NCBI GenBank assembly: GCA_954871525.1
Contig: OX940862.1
Coordinates: 45,873,732-45,937,731 of the forward strand
DNA length: 64,000 bases
Reading direction: 5' to 3'
Source: Parietaria judaica
Taxonomy: Eukaryota > Streptophyta > Magnoliopsida > Rosales > Urticaceae
The notes beneath the pieces were generated by a model. It saw only the letters and a list, made by a program, of their open reading frames with translations. It ran no database searches and was not told the origin of the DNA. The position numbers and the translations under genes were made by a program. This document shows positions 11,499-23,289 of the stretch, one piece after another (the first letter of the stretch is position 1; every line of letters starts with the position of its first letter).

Positions 11499-12495
11499 AT
11501 GGCCGGCCAAAACAATGAAAGTTCAGTAGAAAATAAGGGTAGTGTCTCAAAGATCAAGGCTATTTGGGATATGCAGAGCGTGAATTTTTTTTGTGAGTTG
11601 TGCATTAAAGAAGTAGAAGGTGGACAACGACCTGGAACTCATTTTACAAAGGTTGGATGGGATAATTTAGTAAAAAAATTTAGAGTAAGCACGGGAAAGA
11701 TTTATGATAAAGTGCAACTAAAAAATAAATGGGATGCTCTGAAGAATGATTGGAAATTATGGAAACAACTCATCGGCAAAGAAACTGGCCTTGGTTGGAA
11801 TATTCAGAAGAGAACGATCGATGCAAGTGACGAATGGTGGGACAAAAAATTAGAGGTAATAACCATTTAATATTTATAATCTTTATATATATATTTTTTC
11901 ACGTATTTATGATTAAGTAAAGATATTTTTCGTTATACAGGTTCATCCTAACGCGGCAAAATTTCGCAAAGAAGGTCTTCAACGAGAGTTGATGGAGAAG
12001 TTAGATACGATGTTCATGAATACCACAGCTTCTGGTGATCATGCTTGGACACCTTCCTCTGGAACTATTCCGATTGAACTCGAAAAAGGAACTGGAGAAG
12101 TTATACCACTTGAAAGTGATACCGAGTCACATGATTCCAAGAAAAAATTAAATTCTACACCGTTTGAATATGGTTCAAAGAAAAGGAAAAGAGGAATAAA
12201 AAATGAGAAAGTTGGAGGTGCGGCAAAAATTTCAGCACAAATTGAGCGTTTATGTGATGTTGTCGAGAAAAGAAGTTCATCATCAACAGCTGCAAGTTTT
12301 CAGCCTGATTCAAACATAGCTAGTGTGATGAAAGTTGTTAACTCATTACCTGGATTGGAGAGGGGAAGTGACTTACATTTATTTACGACTACGTTAGTCC
12401 TAAACAAAGATAAAAGAGAGATATTAATGTCTTTTGAAGATGCAAACATGATACTTACATGGCTCAAGTATGAGCAATCTCAAAAAACAGCATGA
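11499..12495 (+). CDS. Harbinger ORF1: Myb/SANT-like DNA-binding protein
   Basis: In PIF/Harbinger elements this protein binds element ends and helps bring the transposase to the nucleus. Exon 1 is 11499-11855, intron 11856-11940 (GT...AG, 85 nt) and exon 2 11941-12495, giving 303 aa with no internal stop. The Myb/SANT-like domain fills residues about 15-118, with spaced aromatics (FFCELCIKEV, HFTKVGWDNLVKKF, LKNKWDALKNDWKLWK, EWWDKKLE). The C-terminal half holds an acidic region, a basic KKRKRG nuclear-localisation-like stretch and a helical end containing FEDANMILTWL. The gene lies about 200 bp upstream of the transposase gene in the same direction. It looks intact, unlike its partner. Confidence 0.9.
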
Positions 12496-12692
12496 TGCAT
12501 CGTCTATTTTTTTAGTATGTAGAAATATAGTTAGATTTCTTAAAATCTTTCATGAGTTTTTTCTTTTTTATTGTTCTTAAGTTTGTAATGATTATCCTTT
12601 TCTTTTAAATCAAAGTTCATGTTCTAATATTACTTTTCCATGTTTGAATTTTTTTTAACAGCTTGATTGTGTTTTTATAAAACACCAAGAAG

Positions 12693-14022
12693 ATGGATGT
12701 TGATGAGGAAGAAGAAAGTATCACGGATCTTATTATATGTACCACGTCACATCTTATTAAACAATATTATTTGACATATATATATAAGACACCGTGTATG
12801 AATGCTTCTCAAACAGGACATGTATGGTTGATGGAGCTCTTAAGAGGACATGGGCATAGGTGTTATAATATGTTTAGAATGGACATCACCGTATTCATCA
12901 AATTAAGCAATGAACTTAAGAGAAACTATGGGCTGGAATATTCAAGAAGAATGAGTGTTGATGAAATCTTGGCAATGTTTTTGTTTACGTTAAGCCACGT
13001 TGCCTCAAATCGATTAGTCGGAGAAAGATTTCAACATTCTGGTGAAACAGTGAGCAGATATTTTAATATGGTCTTAGGTTGTATATGCAATATGAGTGCG
13101 AACATAATAAAACTAGAAGATCCAGAATTCAGATCCACTCCGAAAGAAATTCTCAACGACAATAGATACATGCCACATTTTAAGGTAAAACTGTTTTCTT
13201 ACGATTTTTAATTAAATCATTTTACTTGACTAATGAGTAATGACTTTATAAATTTTTAGGATTGCAGTGGGGCTATTGATGGCGTCCATGTTCAAGCTGT
13301 TGTATCTCCTGAAGATCAAGTGGCGTTTATTGGAAGAAAGGGGGTCCCAACTCAAAATATCATGGCACTGTGTAATTTTGATATGCAATTTATCTACGCA
13401 TATGCAGGCTGGGAAGGTTCGGCTCATGATGCAAGAATATTCCTAACTGCTTTGCGTGATCCTAATCTTAAGTTTCCGAAACCACCTACAGGTTTGAGCC
13501 CATCAACATACATATTCATTTAGTAACTTTTTTAATAAGCTTATACAGTAACGTATTTACATACATATTTTGAAAAATTATCTTCATTTAATAGGTAAAT
13601 ATTACTTGGTTGATGCTGGATATCCACTACTGAACGGATTTCTAGGACCATATAAAGGCGAAAGATATCATCTTGCGACGTTTCGTTTAAGTGGACAACC
13701 AAATGGTTACCAAGAAGTGTTTAACCATGCACATTCTTCGCTTAGAAGTGTGATCAAAAGAACATTTGGAGTCTGGAAGAAAAAGTGGAAAATACTACGT
13801 GATATGCCTAGCTTCTCATTTGCAAAACAAGTCAAGATAATCATTGCAACAATGACTTTGCATAATTATATTAAGAGGTCTGCCAATTTCGATCTAGATT
13901 TTGAAGATTCTAATATCTGTGATGATCATGACAACGACAACGAAGAAAATCATGATATTCCAGGATCTTTGGAGATGAAAACTATAAGAGACTCAATTGC
14001 TGCAAGTTTGATGGGACGATAA
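12693..14022 (+). CDS. Harbinger DDE transposase with third catalytic Glu changed to Lys
   Basis: This enzyme cuts and rejoins Harbinger ends. Exons are 12693-13184, 13260-13491 and 13595-14022; the introns are GT-AG and the splice phases fit, giving 383 aa with no stop. The N terminus carries the helix-rich region (MSVDEILAMFLFTLSH...RFQHSGETVSRYF). Catalytic Asp 1 is in GAIDGVHV and Asp 2 in LVDAGYP. Exactly 47 residues after the second Asp, as in the DD47E signature, comes VIKRTFGVWKKKW, where the family has IER. Lys therefore replaces the catalytic Glu (AAA codon near 13757). The motif R(3)E(6)K is otherwise kept. Splicing and length look normal, so the protein may be made but should not cleave DNA. 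Confidence 0.9.
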
Positions 14023-14348
14023 TTTTATTGAATGATTTACTTCTATCAATCTTTATTTTGAAATAGTTTAATTTATTTATTTATTACTATTATTATTTCT
14101 TTAGGTAAAATTTTACATTGAACCTCGTCTATTTTTATTAACTAGTTAGGAAATTAAGTTATAATATGTTTATTATAGCATTTAAAAATTTAAAAAGCAA
14201 TAAAAAAAATAAAACTTTACCAAACGATAAATAATAACTTCTTAAAACATTAACTGCTTATACATAAAATTTACCAAGCACTAAATTATTTAAACTAACA
14301 GCACTTTACACTGAATTACTTTTGAAAAGCAATTCTGATCACAGCCCA

Positions 14349-14366
14349 GCAATACCAAACTGGGCC
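14349..14366 (-). repeat. Right terminal inverted repeat of the Harbinger element
   Basis: Inverted copy of the left end with one mismatch, followed by the TAA duplication at 14367-14369 and then by the rest of the Copia A LTR. Confidence 0.9.
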
Positions 14367-16160
14367 TAAGTGATACGGATCCATGTTCCCCAGGATAGCT
14401 CCGTAACGGATGATACGCACGTGATTAAAATACATTATGTATAATGTTTAATCATTTGGCTCGATTTATAAAACTGAAAAGTCTGTGTCAAACGTCGGAT
14501 AGTTTTGTCGTCAGCGTGGCAAAAGTATCATATTTTGGTACACGGAATTAACTGATAAAAAAAAGTTGGAATTTAGATTTTTGAACAGCACCTTGTTGTT
14601 ATAAATTAAATTCTAAGCAACTTTTCTTTTTGAACGAAGTCATTCTGACTTATGGTTTGTGATTTATAGATTTTCTAAGTTTATGACTCGGTTCGATAAA
14701 CTATGAAATTAAATCACATGTCACGAATTTAAATGATGGTGTTGCACCATGACAATTAATGTGTGATATTGAGATCAGGTTTTATTAATATAATTTAATT
14801 ATTTGGATTTAATTATTAATATCTAATTAATAATTAAAATATTTATATTATAAATAAAAATATATATTTATATATTGTTACATGTGTAAATTCAAATTAG
14901 GGTTTGGAGAATGCAAACCCTAGCTAAATTCGAATCTGTTAATTGGAGAATTTATATTTGCGGCATAAGTACCTACTATTTTGGTATTTTGGGGAAACTC
15001 TGAAACCAATTTAATCCATTTGATCGGTTATAATTTAATATCAACCGTTCGATTGAGATAATTGTTTCCAACCCTAAATGTAATTCGAAATTGAAACTTG
15101 GTGGCCAAGTTTAGGTATTTCGAATTTGCTCAATTAATTATGTCTGTGGGATCGGTTTTGAGATTTAATCTTTAACCGTCGGATTAGAAATTAATTCATG
15201 TTATATTTATAATATATAATTCGAATATTGAGGATAAGAGTTCGAATTAGGGTTTTGTAAAACCCTAGGGTATTTGACTTTATCCCTAATTGATTTGATC
15301 CATTGGATTGGTTTAAGATTTATTTTTAACCATTGGATCTAGATAATCATTATCCAATTCGAGTTTTAAATATATATATATGTACAATATAATTTCGAAT
15401 TTTATGATAAGATTAAAGACTTTGATCTAATCATGTATTATTATTTAATTAAATCCCTGATTAATTATATCCATTGGATTTAGATGAGATTGAATCTGGA
15501 CCATTGGATTGAAATAACAAATTATATTTAATTAATAGAATTTGAATAATGGGAGGGAAAATCTCCAAATCGGTTACAGCTTAAGCCTATAAATAGGAGG
15601 CTCATTCTACACATTTTTTACACCTTCCCTAGAGCAAAAACTCGAGCTCTCCATCTCTCTCTAGGGTTTGCGAGTTTCTGCTTCTGATCTCTCTTCTGGT
15701 TCGGCTTAGGAGATATTTTCTCTGGTAGCTTTAAAAGAACCATCAGATAAATTTTGCGACGGAGTCTTGCCAGGGAAGCCCATGCTTCGGTACGAGGGGT
15801 CCATGAGAAAATCCCGGAAGATCATGGGAGTTTCCCTCAGCATCGGCGGAGCCCTGCCCAAGTCAGAACATGCAACTGGAATCGTCAGTTGAGGTACGGC
15901 CTTCTGCATTTGGTCAATAAATGCAACCATTTACTGCTTTCTATTTATTTCCTATTCGACAAAATTATTAATAATAATTATGAAAATATTAAATTCAAAA
16001 TATTTATCAGATCTTAATGAAATGATTGTTACCCGATATCTCTGTCGTCGGTCCGGCAACAAGATTTCCGCTTTAAAAATTAATTTTTAAATGTTACCGG
16101 GATGTCTCGAAGGCTATTATCGTGGTTAGGAAGTCGTCTTGATACCACTGATTTCCAACA

Positions 16161-16479
16161 TTTGCTTCCACGGACAGCCCGTGCGCTGCGCCTTGGCGAC
16201 GCGCCCTTGTGTGCTGGCCGTATTGCCTGGGCTCGGGCTTCCTGTGGCCTGGGCCTAGGCAAAGTACCCGGGGCTGTTTCAACAGCCCCGCTCAGCCCAG
16301 CGCACTTCCTGGTCTTATTTTTTCGAGTCGGGAATTACCAAATATTAAATTAACTTTAAAATATCAAGAAATATAAATTTCAATTTTAAATTAATTATAT
16401 TCATCAAATAGTTCAAATTAAAAACCTTAATAAATTACGTAATTATTTATCCTTGAACCAAGGCTCTGACACCAATTTT
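16161..16479 (-). other. Proximal leader and primer binding site of Copia E2, with the right TSD of element A
   Basis: The first five bases (TTTGC) are the right target duplication of element A. The following GC-rich block (to about 16310) and AT-rich block are the start of the E2 leader read on the minus strand. At 16464-16477 the minus strand reads TTGGTGTCAGAGCC, a near match to the Copia primer binding site TGGTATCAGAGC, directly beside the LTR border at about 16480. ORFs in the GC-rich part have no recognisable content. Confidence 0.7.
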
Positions 16480-19170
16480 TGGGAAGTTCATTATGTTTCC
16501 CGATAATATTATCACAATTTATGCCGTCTCGAGGTAACATTTAAAAATTATTTAAAGCGAAAAACATGTTATCCGTAAAACGGTCCAAATACTTGATAAT
16601 AACCAAAATCAAGATCTCATAAATTATTACTAATTTAACTTTTCATAAATTCATTATTAATAATCTAGTCTATAGGAACTAAATAAACTTGAAATAAAGG
16701 TTTGAATTTATTGACCCAACGCATAAGGGCGTACCTCAAGTGATGACGATTCCGGCTGCGCGTTCTGAGCTCGACAGGGCTTCGCCGATGCTGAGGGAAA
16801 CTCCCTTTGATGTTCTGGGATATTCTTGTGGACTCGTCGTACAAAAGCATGGGCTTCGCCGGCAGGACTTCGTCGCAAAAAACTTTGACAAATAGTTCTT
16901 TTAAAGCTTTCGAAGAAAAACGTGTCAATAAGCCAAACCAGAAATGAGAGGTCAGAGGCTAAGAAATTTGAAGACTCTAGAGAGATATAGAGAGAGAGAG
17001 ATAGCGAGATCGAATTCTTGATCTAGGGAGAGGTGTGTGAATGTGTAGAATGAACCTTGTAGTTATAGGCTCATGGAAAAGCCAATAAGGGAACCTTCCA
17101 TGCATAAATTTTGAATTGTATAATGGGCAAATATAATTAATCACGCCAAATCAACGGCCAAGATTGAATCACCAAGGATCCAATGGTTAGGATTAAATAG
17201 GGATAAACAGAAAGCGGAAACCATGAATAAATCAAATATTTATTCACTTCCTTACTTAGAATTCGAATTCCTTATGCATGCAATTCGAAAATTTGAAATC
17301 AATAAGCTTGAACCAATGGTTGGAATTAAATCCATAACCAATCTAATGGTCCATGTTGATTTAGGGCAAAATACACTCTCCAACTTGCTTAACAAGCATT
17401 AGAATTTGACATCCATTAATGCATGATTCGAATTTTTAATTCCATATATACATGTTAATTAGTTTCCAATCCAATGGTTGAAATTAAATCTTAAACTAAT
17501 TCAATGGATACAATTAATTAACCAATTTCAAAATCCATGCTTGGTCACCAAGTTGTTTTAGAATTTAAGTTTTCCAAATTAATTATCAGGATCCAACAGT
17601 TAAAATTAAACATGACCGATCTAATGAACCAAATTAATTTCAAGCTTTTCCATTAATACCTAAACATAGGTACTGATGCCGTATATTTTGGAAAGTCCAA
17701 AACCAAGAGAATTCGTGTAAGCCCAACTTACACATTTACGTGGGCAGCATCATTTCTATACATTCATATATACCAAATATTTTTTTTAAATAACATAAAT
17801 CTAATAATTATTAATAAGAATATAATTAATTAAATTAAAATAATTTAATTATATTTTTAACCTCTGATCTCCATATCACAAATTAAATTTCGTGGTGCAA
17901 CACCATCATTCAACTTTCCAATATCACACATTAAAAACCGTACGTCGAAACGATTTTGTTTCAAAAGCAAAGTCTCTTAGAATTGAATTTACAACAACTT
18001 TCCTGTTAATGAAAATCCAAATTCAACTTTGTTTTATTAGTTAAATTTCCAGCACCAAACTTTTGTACTTTTGCCACATTAAAAATAAAACTTCCAAAAT
18101 CTGACACAGACTTTAGTTTTATGAATCTTGACAAATGAAAAAACATATTGAATGTTTGAATCACGTACATATCATGCGTTGTAAAGTTATTCTGGGGACC
18201 ATGCACCCGTATCACTGAAGCTCAAACGAACTGTTAGTGGTTCGTCAAACCTTGATGTTATTCCACTATAAACCCGAGGCTGCACTCTCTAGTGACACAA
18301 TATATATTGTTCCCTTTATAGCAAGGTTTCCATTGGTACAATCAAATTTGGGCTATTGATCTTTCACTTGATGATCCACACACGAGCAGGCGGTTTTTAC
18401 CGTTTAGCCTCTCATTGCTTTTTTATCCTCAACTCAGTTAGTAATATTGTGAGTAACCCAATGATAGTTTTGATTCATAAGTTGCACAAGGGTACCTCTC
18501 ACTTCTCACCACTAACAATCGAGGGAATCATCTTGACTCTGAAGAGAGCTATGTGATGTCCGTTTCTATGACCAAGCTACTCTTTTTAGTTGACTATCAT
18601 CTTACCGAAATAGCACCATTGGGAACAAATATATGTATTCTTTAACAAATAAATCAATGAACAATCAAGTCAGCACTCCCGGCTTGAGGTCACTCAAGAC
18701 TTATTAGATCGAATATCCATTGGATCAACTACAAGTGACTCAAATCCAAGTGGTCAGTGACAGTCTAATATGTCAACTTCCGAAGTTTAAGAGACCTGGC
18801 CAATATGAAGGTGCTTCATACTTAATGAAATTTTAATAAATGTGACACACACACTTAAACCTGAATATGATTACATCACTTAGTCACCTTAATTATTTTA
18901 TTTGATTAATGAGCTCCCACTCACTTAGTCAAGTCATGGACATTTTATGTTCATTTATTGTGATTATTTATTCTTCATCTCATTGAATTGGTTGTGATAA
19001 TAATAACATGATTGCATCCTTTCTGAACTGTGGAACAAATATTCTATTTTACTCTACCAGAAAATATAATAATATTTAACATAATAAGTAACATATTTTA
19101 TTCAACGATTGTGGTCAAAATCTTTTACAATTAGGGAAAAGACAACTTATTGTAGGACACATGTATAACA
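16480..19170 (-). repeat. 5' LTR of Copia element E2
   Basis: On the minus strand it starts TGTTATACATGTGTCC at 19170. It follows the same course as the LTRs of A and D, including the TATA region (near 17070), the CACCATCATT block (near 17890) and the block with TATCACTGAAGCTCAAACGAAC (near 18210). The end at about 16480 no longer has a clean CA border, which suggests age. It is more diverged from A and D than they are from each other. Confidence 0.75.
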
Positions 19171-19219
19171 AAAAAAATGTTTGAGAAACACCATGGTTAA
19201 TTACTCAAAATTTTAAATT

Positions 19220-20132
19220 AATCCTAGTTGTAATTTGGAGAACCATTCCATTGCTTCTCCCGTCAGGTTTTCAGCAAAGTATTGGTAGCGCCCCACGTCC
19301 AACTCTTGAACTTTTTAGTTTTCTCACCCCATCGCGATTATAAATGCCCTCAGGTGTACATTCGGGATCAGTGGTTCCATCGTACTTTGGCAGGTTTATA
19401 TGTCGACGAAACCATAAACACGTGTTTTCTATTGCCATAGAGAATGGAGTTTTCGTAGATTCTTAGACCAAACGTTAAATTTCGGGCATAGTAGACAGTG
19501 TGTTGTGTACGCGAGATGGTACCTGACACAATCTTTCACCCATTTTCTTCATGGTGCGTTTGAGGTCATCCAGCTCAGAGTTTTCTTATGCGAATGGTTC
19601 GGCGTGAATTTATTGGGGGTATTTTCTGGTCATCCTTTTCTCTTTTTTGGAGGGAAAATTGGTCGTCCCATTAGACGCAGAAAAATCTAGATTTTCTACC
19701 CGACTGAGGCTTGAGATCCTGATGCTCGAGTAATGAGTTTGGGACAACACGTTTGGTGCATTCTGCTTGTGCCCCAGCGGGATCATTCTAGGCATTAGCG
19801 TTATGAATTTATGAGCGTTTTTGCTCAGTGGTGGAGGTGTGATCGGTGGCGTGCCTCTCGGGGGAGGCGCGGGCTGGTTTATCTCTCGAGATCATTAGGA
19901 TCCAAGAAGTCAAAATGAACTGCATTGAACCCGATCACGATTCTATTGCCCAGAATTTCCCAGGTTCATTCATAGAATAAGCTTGTTGTCTAAGGAATTC
20001 AATTTTTGTTTTCAATTCCTCATTTCGGGCCGCTCGTTCTTGTAGTTTGATCCTTAGATCCTTTTCTTCATCCTCTTGATTTGGGTTTCCTTCAACGGGA
20101 ATATTGGATATGGGATTCTCCTCCGAACTCAT
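19220..20132 (-). pseudogene. Gypsy gag pseudogene (Retrotrans_gag)
   Basis: From an ATG near 20132 the minus strand gives MSSEENPISNIPVEGNPNQE and a charged, coiled-coil-like stretch (KDLRIKLQERAARNEELKTK) before a stop near 19935. Farther on, in other frames, the hallmark gag sequences INLPKYDGTTDPE (about 19360-19400) and ENLTGEAMEWFSKL (about 19227-19275) are clear. Gag forms the particle that packages element RNA. Several stops and frame changes show it is dead. Its distal end is removed at the junction with E2. Confidence 0.75.
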
Positions 20133-20192
20133 TGCGGTTGTCGAGTACGATAGTGTGCGCGAGATCAAAATTTCCGGAAGACAGCGCCAAAA

Positions 20193-21002
20193 TGTTGACG
20201 TGATTTCTTACCTCATTAGTCACTAAAATTTGTGTGGAATTCTGATTTGAATTTTCTAATGAGGTGGAATGGATCTTAAACTCTGCATCGTAAATACTTT
20301 TTGTATACCAAATTTTAAAATAAAAACAGTAAAACACGGGGGGTTTTAAACAGGTTCACCCAAGGTGGTAGTTTACTATGTCCTCTGTAAGTTTATTGAA
20401 AATAAGTAACCGACTAGAACTACAAGCCGATTATGATCAATTGAAAAAGATGAAAACACTTTAATGTACAAATCCTCACAAACTCTGTTCTCTCTGGTGA
20501 TGCTTGCGTGCATGTGTTGGTGCTATCTCCTTGTATTTATAGACTTATATTTCTCCCAATTGGAGCTTTGGTTTGAAATTGGTTGTAGTGGCTCCGAGTT
20601 TGGTGATTGACTTATTGCCGAGCGGATACGTGGGCCACTACTTTAGAGAATAGCATTGTGATGGACGAGATTTTGTCTAAGTGGTGTTTTAAACTTGGGT
20701 GTGGCTAATTTCTGTGTTGGGGCTGTTGACCATTGAATAGAGTTTTGACTGATTCTGCTCATTGCTTTCACTTATTCTCATCGGTTTCTTATCGGTACTA
20801 CCTGTTCGGGATCACATGTGGCTTTGGCCGGAGTGTGTTCGGGCATGGGCCTTGGTTTTTCTCCTTGTTGAGCATAAGTTCACTTTCGTGGAGGCCCATT
20901 TGCATGTTTATTCTATTTTTTCATGTACTTTGGTCTTAATTATTTGGACCATAAATTCAATTAATTGTGACTTTATTATTTTCTATATGGAACGAATTTA
21001 CA
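20193..21002 (-). repeat. LTR of the Gypsy fragment
   Basis: 810 bp with TG...CA ends on the minus strand, directly abutting a Gypsy-type primer binding site (about 20174-20192). A TATAAATA-like reversed motif lies near 20540 (TATTTATAGA on the plus strand), a plausible LTR promoter. No second copy occurs in the window. Confidence 0.65.
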
Positions 21003-21351
21003 TATCAATATTTCCCAGAATGGCAAAGCCACAAAAAAATTGTTCTCAGAGAAAGAGCACATCATAAGCGATGAGTCCCTTAAGTAACTGCCTACTACCG
21101 CGCCCCAATAAGACAAGGATGCGGACAAGAATAACATAGATGACTCTTCTTAGGTGGAATGCTCAATCTTTCCAGCATGACCTATAGTTTGATAGAGCAG
21201 CAAGAGCACATGATAGCTTGGGAGATTATTAAACATCTTATGAAACACTATAAGAAGCTAACTAGACACGAACGATTGAATATAGTTAAAATTTTACTCT
21301 GAACCAGAATGTCGAAGGGGACTTAAGTAGGAGATCACCTGCTAAGGATGA
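21003..21351 (+). pseudogene. Copia gag fragment (probable part of element C)
   Basis: In broken plus-strand frames at about 21200-21345 the peptides LMKHYKKLTRHERLNIVKILL and VGDHLLRMM resemble the middle of plant Copia gag (the ERF..K..L and GTSV..H.LKM region). The sequence has stops and ends abruptly at an LTR start at 21352. It may belong to the same old Copia element as the pol remnants from 23290 onward, but the intervening gag and protease parts are missing. Confidence 0.5.
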
Positions 21352-23250
21352 TGTTGGAATAATTTGATATTTGCCTTCTATTCATATGTTAATCCTTCTT
21401 GTATAAGATCTTTGCCATTTGTATTTTAATGAATAATCCTTATTATTGATAATCTTGTATCATTATCTACTCGATTATATAAATAATTAAATGTTTCATC
21501 CATGGTTCTTTTGATTTGTATTCTTGTTTTTTATCACATTGGGTCTGTGTGAGGAGGTTTAACAAGCAGAAAATAAAGAACTTAAAATTATCCTAAGCCA
21601 AGATTAGATAGTGGGAATTTCTAATTGAGAACGACTATTGATGAACTCAAACACATAGTTTTGTGGTGATTTATTACCGGATCATAGTGATGGTGCTGCA
21701 ATCGGAGTTCATTATGTTCGTAGTGTCTTCATACCGGACGGACAAGAATTATATCATAAATCATCATATAAGTCTGATAATGATGAAAGTAAGATAAAAT
21801 CATAATGATGATTAGATGGAGTCGCTTGATGTCCTAAGCTATCATGAACTTGTACGTTTAAACTTACATTGTCATTGATTTAATGGATTAAGTCTTGGAG
21901 CGTATTCCGAATGCCATCATGTTATGATCAGAAGGTTGATCGGGACAAGTTGCATGATTGCAGATATGGATAGCAAGTTTATGATTTTGTTATCGTGATT
22001 TTTGGGTAACATATAAGTATTAAGGATCAGAACAGAAAAAAGTGTATGATTTAACATTGGGTGAGTAGTTTGTAATAATCATAGATTAAGGTAGTGTCGT
22101 CAAAAGAGCAAAACGATAATTTTACCCATTTTGATGAGAATCACAAGAATATGAAAACCTAGATTCTTATAATCTAATAGTATCAGCGAAAACCTGTGGT
22201 CAGGAATATATAATCAGTACATACTAAAAAGTTTAGCTACGAGTTATAATGGAATGTAATCGAAGTTTGTAAAAGTCCTTCACTTTCATTGTAACTTAAG
22301 TAGGTATATCCGTTTGTCCAGTATGTAACTTCATAAGAACAACATCATATTTATTATGTTTATTAAAAAGATAGAATAGATCCAATCATAAATGACTCGC
22401 TATTGTTGTCACGAAATTACTGATTAACCTAATTGTGGCAAAAGTACAAAAGTTTTGGTAAAAAATCAAAAATTTAAAAAGATGATGAAACTTGTTTCTT
22501 GGACACCTTCAGGGTTGTGGGAAATTAAATTCTAACAATTTATCTTTTTCAACCGTATCATTCCAATACATGGTTTGATATATATGGCCATAACAATTTT
22601 TCAGCTTAGGTCGAAATTACCATTGTTATTTAAATTGAAAATGAGAGTATATTTTATCTTGGAATTGATTTATGGAATAATTATTCAAAAGCATTAATAA
22701 TATAATTTTAATTATTGGATTTGATTTTTAATATTTATATTAATAATTAATTAATAATTAAAAACATTTTATATTAATATTAATTATTAAAATATTTTTG
22801 AAATATTTTATATAAAAATTACAAAATTTTATTGATGTTAAATGTTTAAAATAATGTGGGATTTTTTTTATAGATTATAATTTGTCAAAATATTTAAGTT
22901 AGATTTATTCTTAATTGATTTAACTAGTTAAATAAATCTTGAATTCATATTGAGTCAATATATGTAAGTGGTTGAGTAGATCTATCTACGTGGTTGGGGA
23001 ACTTTCTCAAAAGTGGTTGGGCCTATTAGGAGAGCCCACACATCACAAAACACACTCCCTTAGTCCAGAGATATTGCACAGCTTAGTTAAAATCAATTTT
23101 TAAAGTTTTGAAAAGTATTAGAAAATTATTTTATCATGATCGGGAAAAAAATAATTTTTGTGTTGTGTACACCGAATTACGTGACGAAGGTTTTTGGAAT
23201 GATACTTAAAATCTCGTTAAAATATTTTTAAAAGGTTATCCCACATGTGT
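21352..23250 (+). repeat. Diverged Copia LTR of the A/D/E2 lineage
   Basis: Starts TGTTGGAATAATTTG. It then follows the A-type LTR in order, including TAGTGTCTTCATACCGGACGG near 21720, TCATCATATAAGTCTGATAA near 21760 and the late block TTCTAACAATTTATC...AACCGTATCATTCC near 22540. The right end is unclear (about 23250) and I found no matching target duplication for GATGA at 21347-21351. I cannot decide between a truncated solo LTR and a remnant of a larger element. Confidence 0.55.
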
Positions 23251-23289
23251 CACACGGCAAATAATAAATTAGTTGTGTGAGAATATTTT

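Larger units (their letters stand above)
10675..14366 (+). mobile_element. PIF/Harbinger DNA transposon
   Basis: A 3692-bp element bounded by 18-bp terminal inverted repeats (GGCCCAGTTTGGTAATGC and, inverted, GGCCCAGTTTGGTATTGC, one mismatch) and flanked by TAA at 10672-10674 and 14367-14369. The uninterrupted LTR of element A reads CTTAAGTGATACGG at this point, which confirms the insertion. It carries the two genes expected of the superfamily, a Myb/SANT-like protein and a DDE transposase, both on the plus strand. The transposase has lost its third catalytic residue, so this copy probably cannot move itself. Confidence 0.95.
3264..16160 (+). mobile_element. Non-autonomous Copia-type LTR retrotransposon A carrying a captured gene
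   Basis: Order on the plus strand: left LTR 3264-5711, primer binding site, long leader to 7588, a chimeric ORF in the gag position (7589-8386), an IN-RT linker and RT-RNase H (about 8690-10500), a polypurine tract, and a right LTR 10511-16160. The right LTR contains a Harbinger insertion (10675-14366). Without that insertion and its 3-bp duplication the element is about 9.2 kb. No gag, protease or integrase core is present, so the element must borrow these in trans. Perfect TTTGC target duplications flank it. The sister element D (25170-35475) has the same unusual layout. Confidence 0.9.
10511..16160 (+). repeat. Right (3') LTR of Copia element A, split by a Harbinger transposon
   Basis: The LTR begins TGTTGGACATGTGTGTCC at 10511, is interrupted after 10674, resumes at 14367 and ends TTTCCAACA at 16160. 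Relative to the left LTR it lacks about 0.7 kb near 10573, but it keeps the roughly 240 bp missing from the left LTR (about 15190-15430). The two LTRs therefore suffered different deletions after insertion. Confidence 0.9.
1..19170 (-). mobile_element. Copia-type LTR retrotransposon E2, incomplete and nested
   Basis: On the minus strand the element begins at 19170 with TGTTATACATGTGTCC. It runs through an LTR to about 16480, a primer binding site, and a leader at 16161-16460. The leader then jumps across inserted element A and resumes at 3258 down to about 1880, followed by gag at 1870-1000. The pol region and second LTR are not seen and would lie left of the window. The E2 leader and gag start are homologous to those of elements A and D, so all three are one lineage, with E2 the copy that still has a genuine gag. 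Its left end and target duplication cannot be checked here. Confidence 0.75.
19171..21002 (-). mobile_element. Gypsy-type LTR retrotransposon fragment
   Basis: Read on the minus strand, an 810-bp LTR (21002 to 20193, TGTAAATTC...GTCAACA borders) is followed by TTTTGGCGCTGTCTTCCGG, resembling the Gypsy primer binding site TGGCGCCGTTGCCGG (tRNA-Asp type). A short leader and gag follow. The element is cut off at 19170, where the LTR of Copia E2 begins. The other half is not in the window. Confidence 0.7.

Noticed and set aside
21352..21365. A complete solo LTR with target duplication GATGA at 21347
   Set aside because: I could not find a matching CA border followed by GATGA near 23100-23290. 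Sequence is also missing between the flanking gag and protease pieces, so I left it as an LTR of uncertain status.
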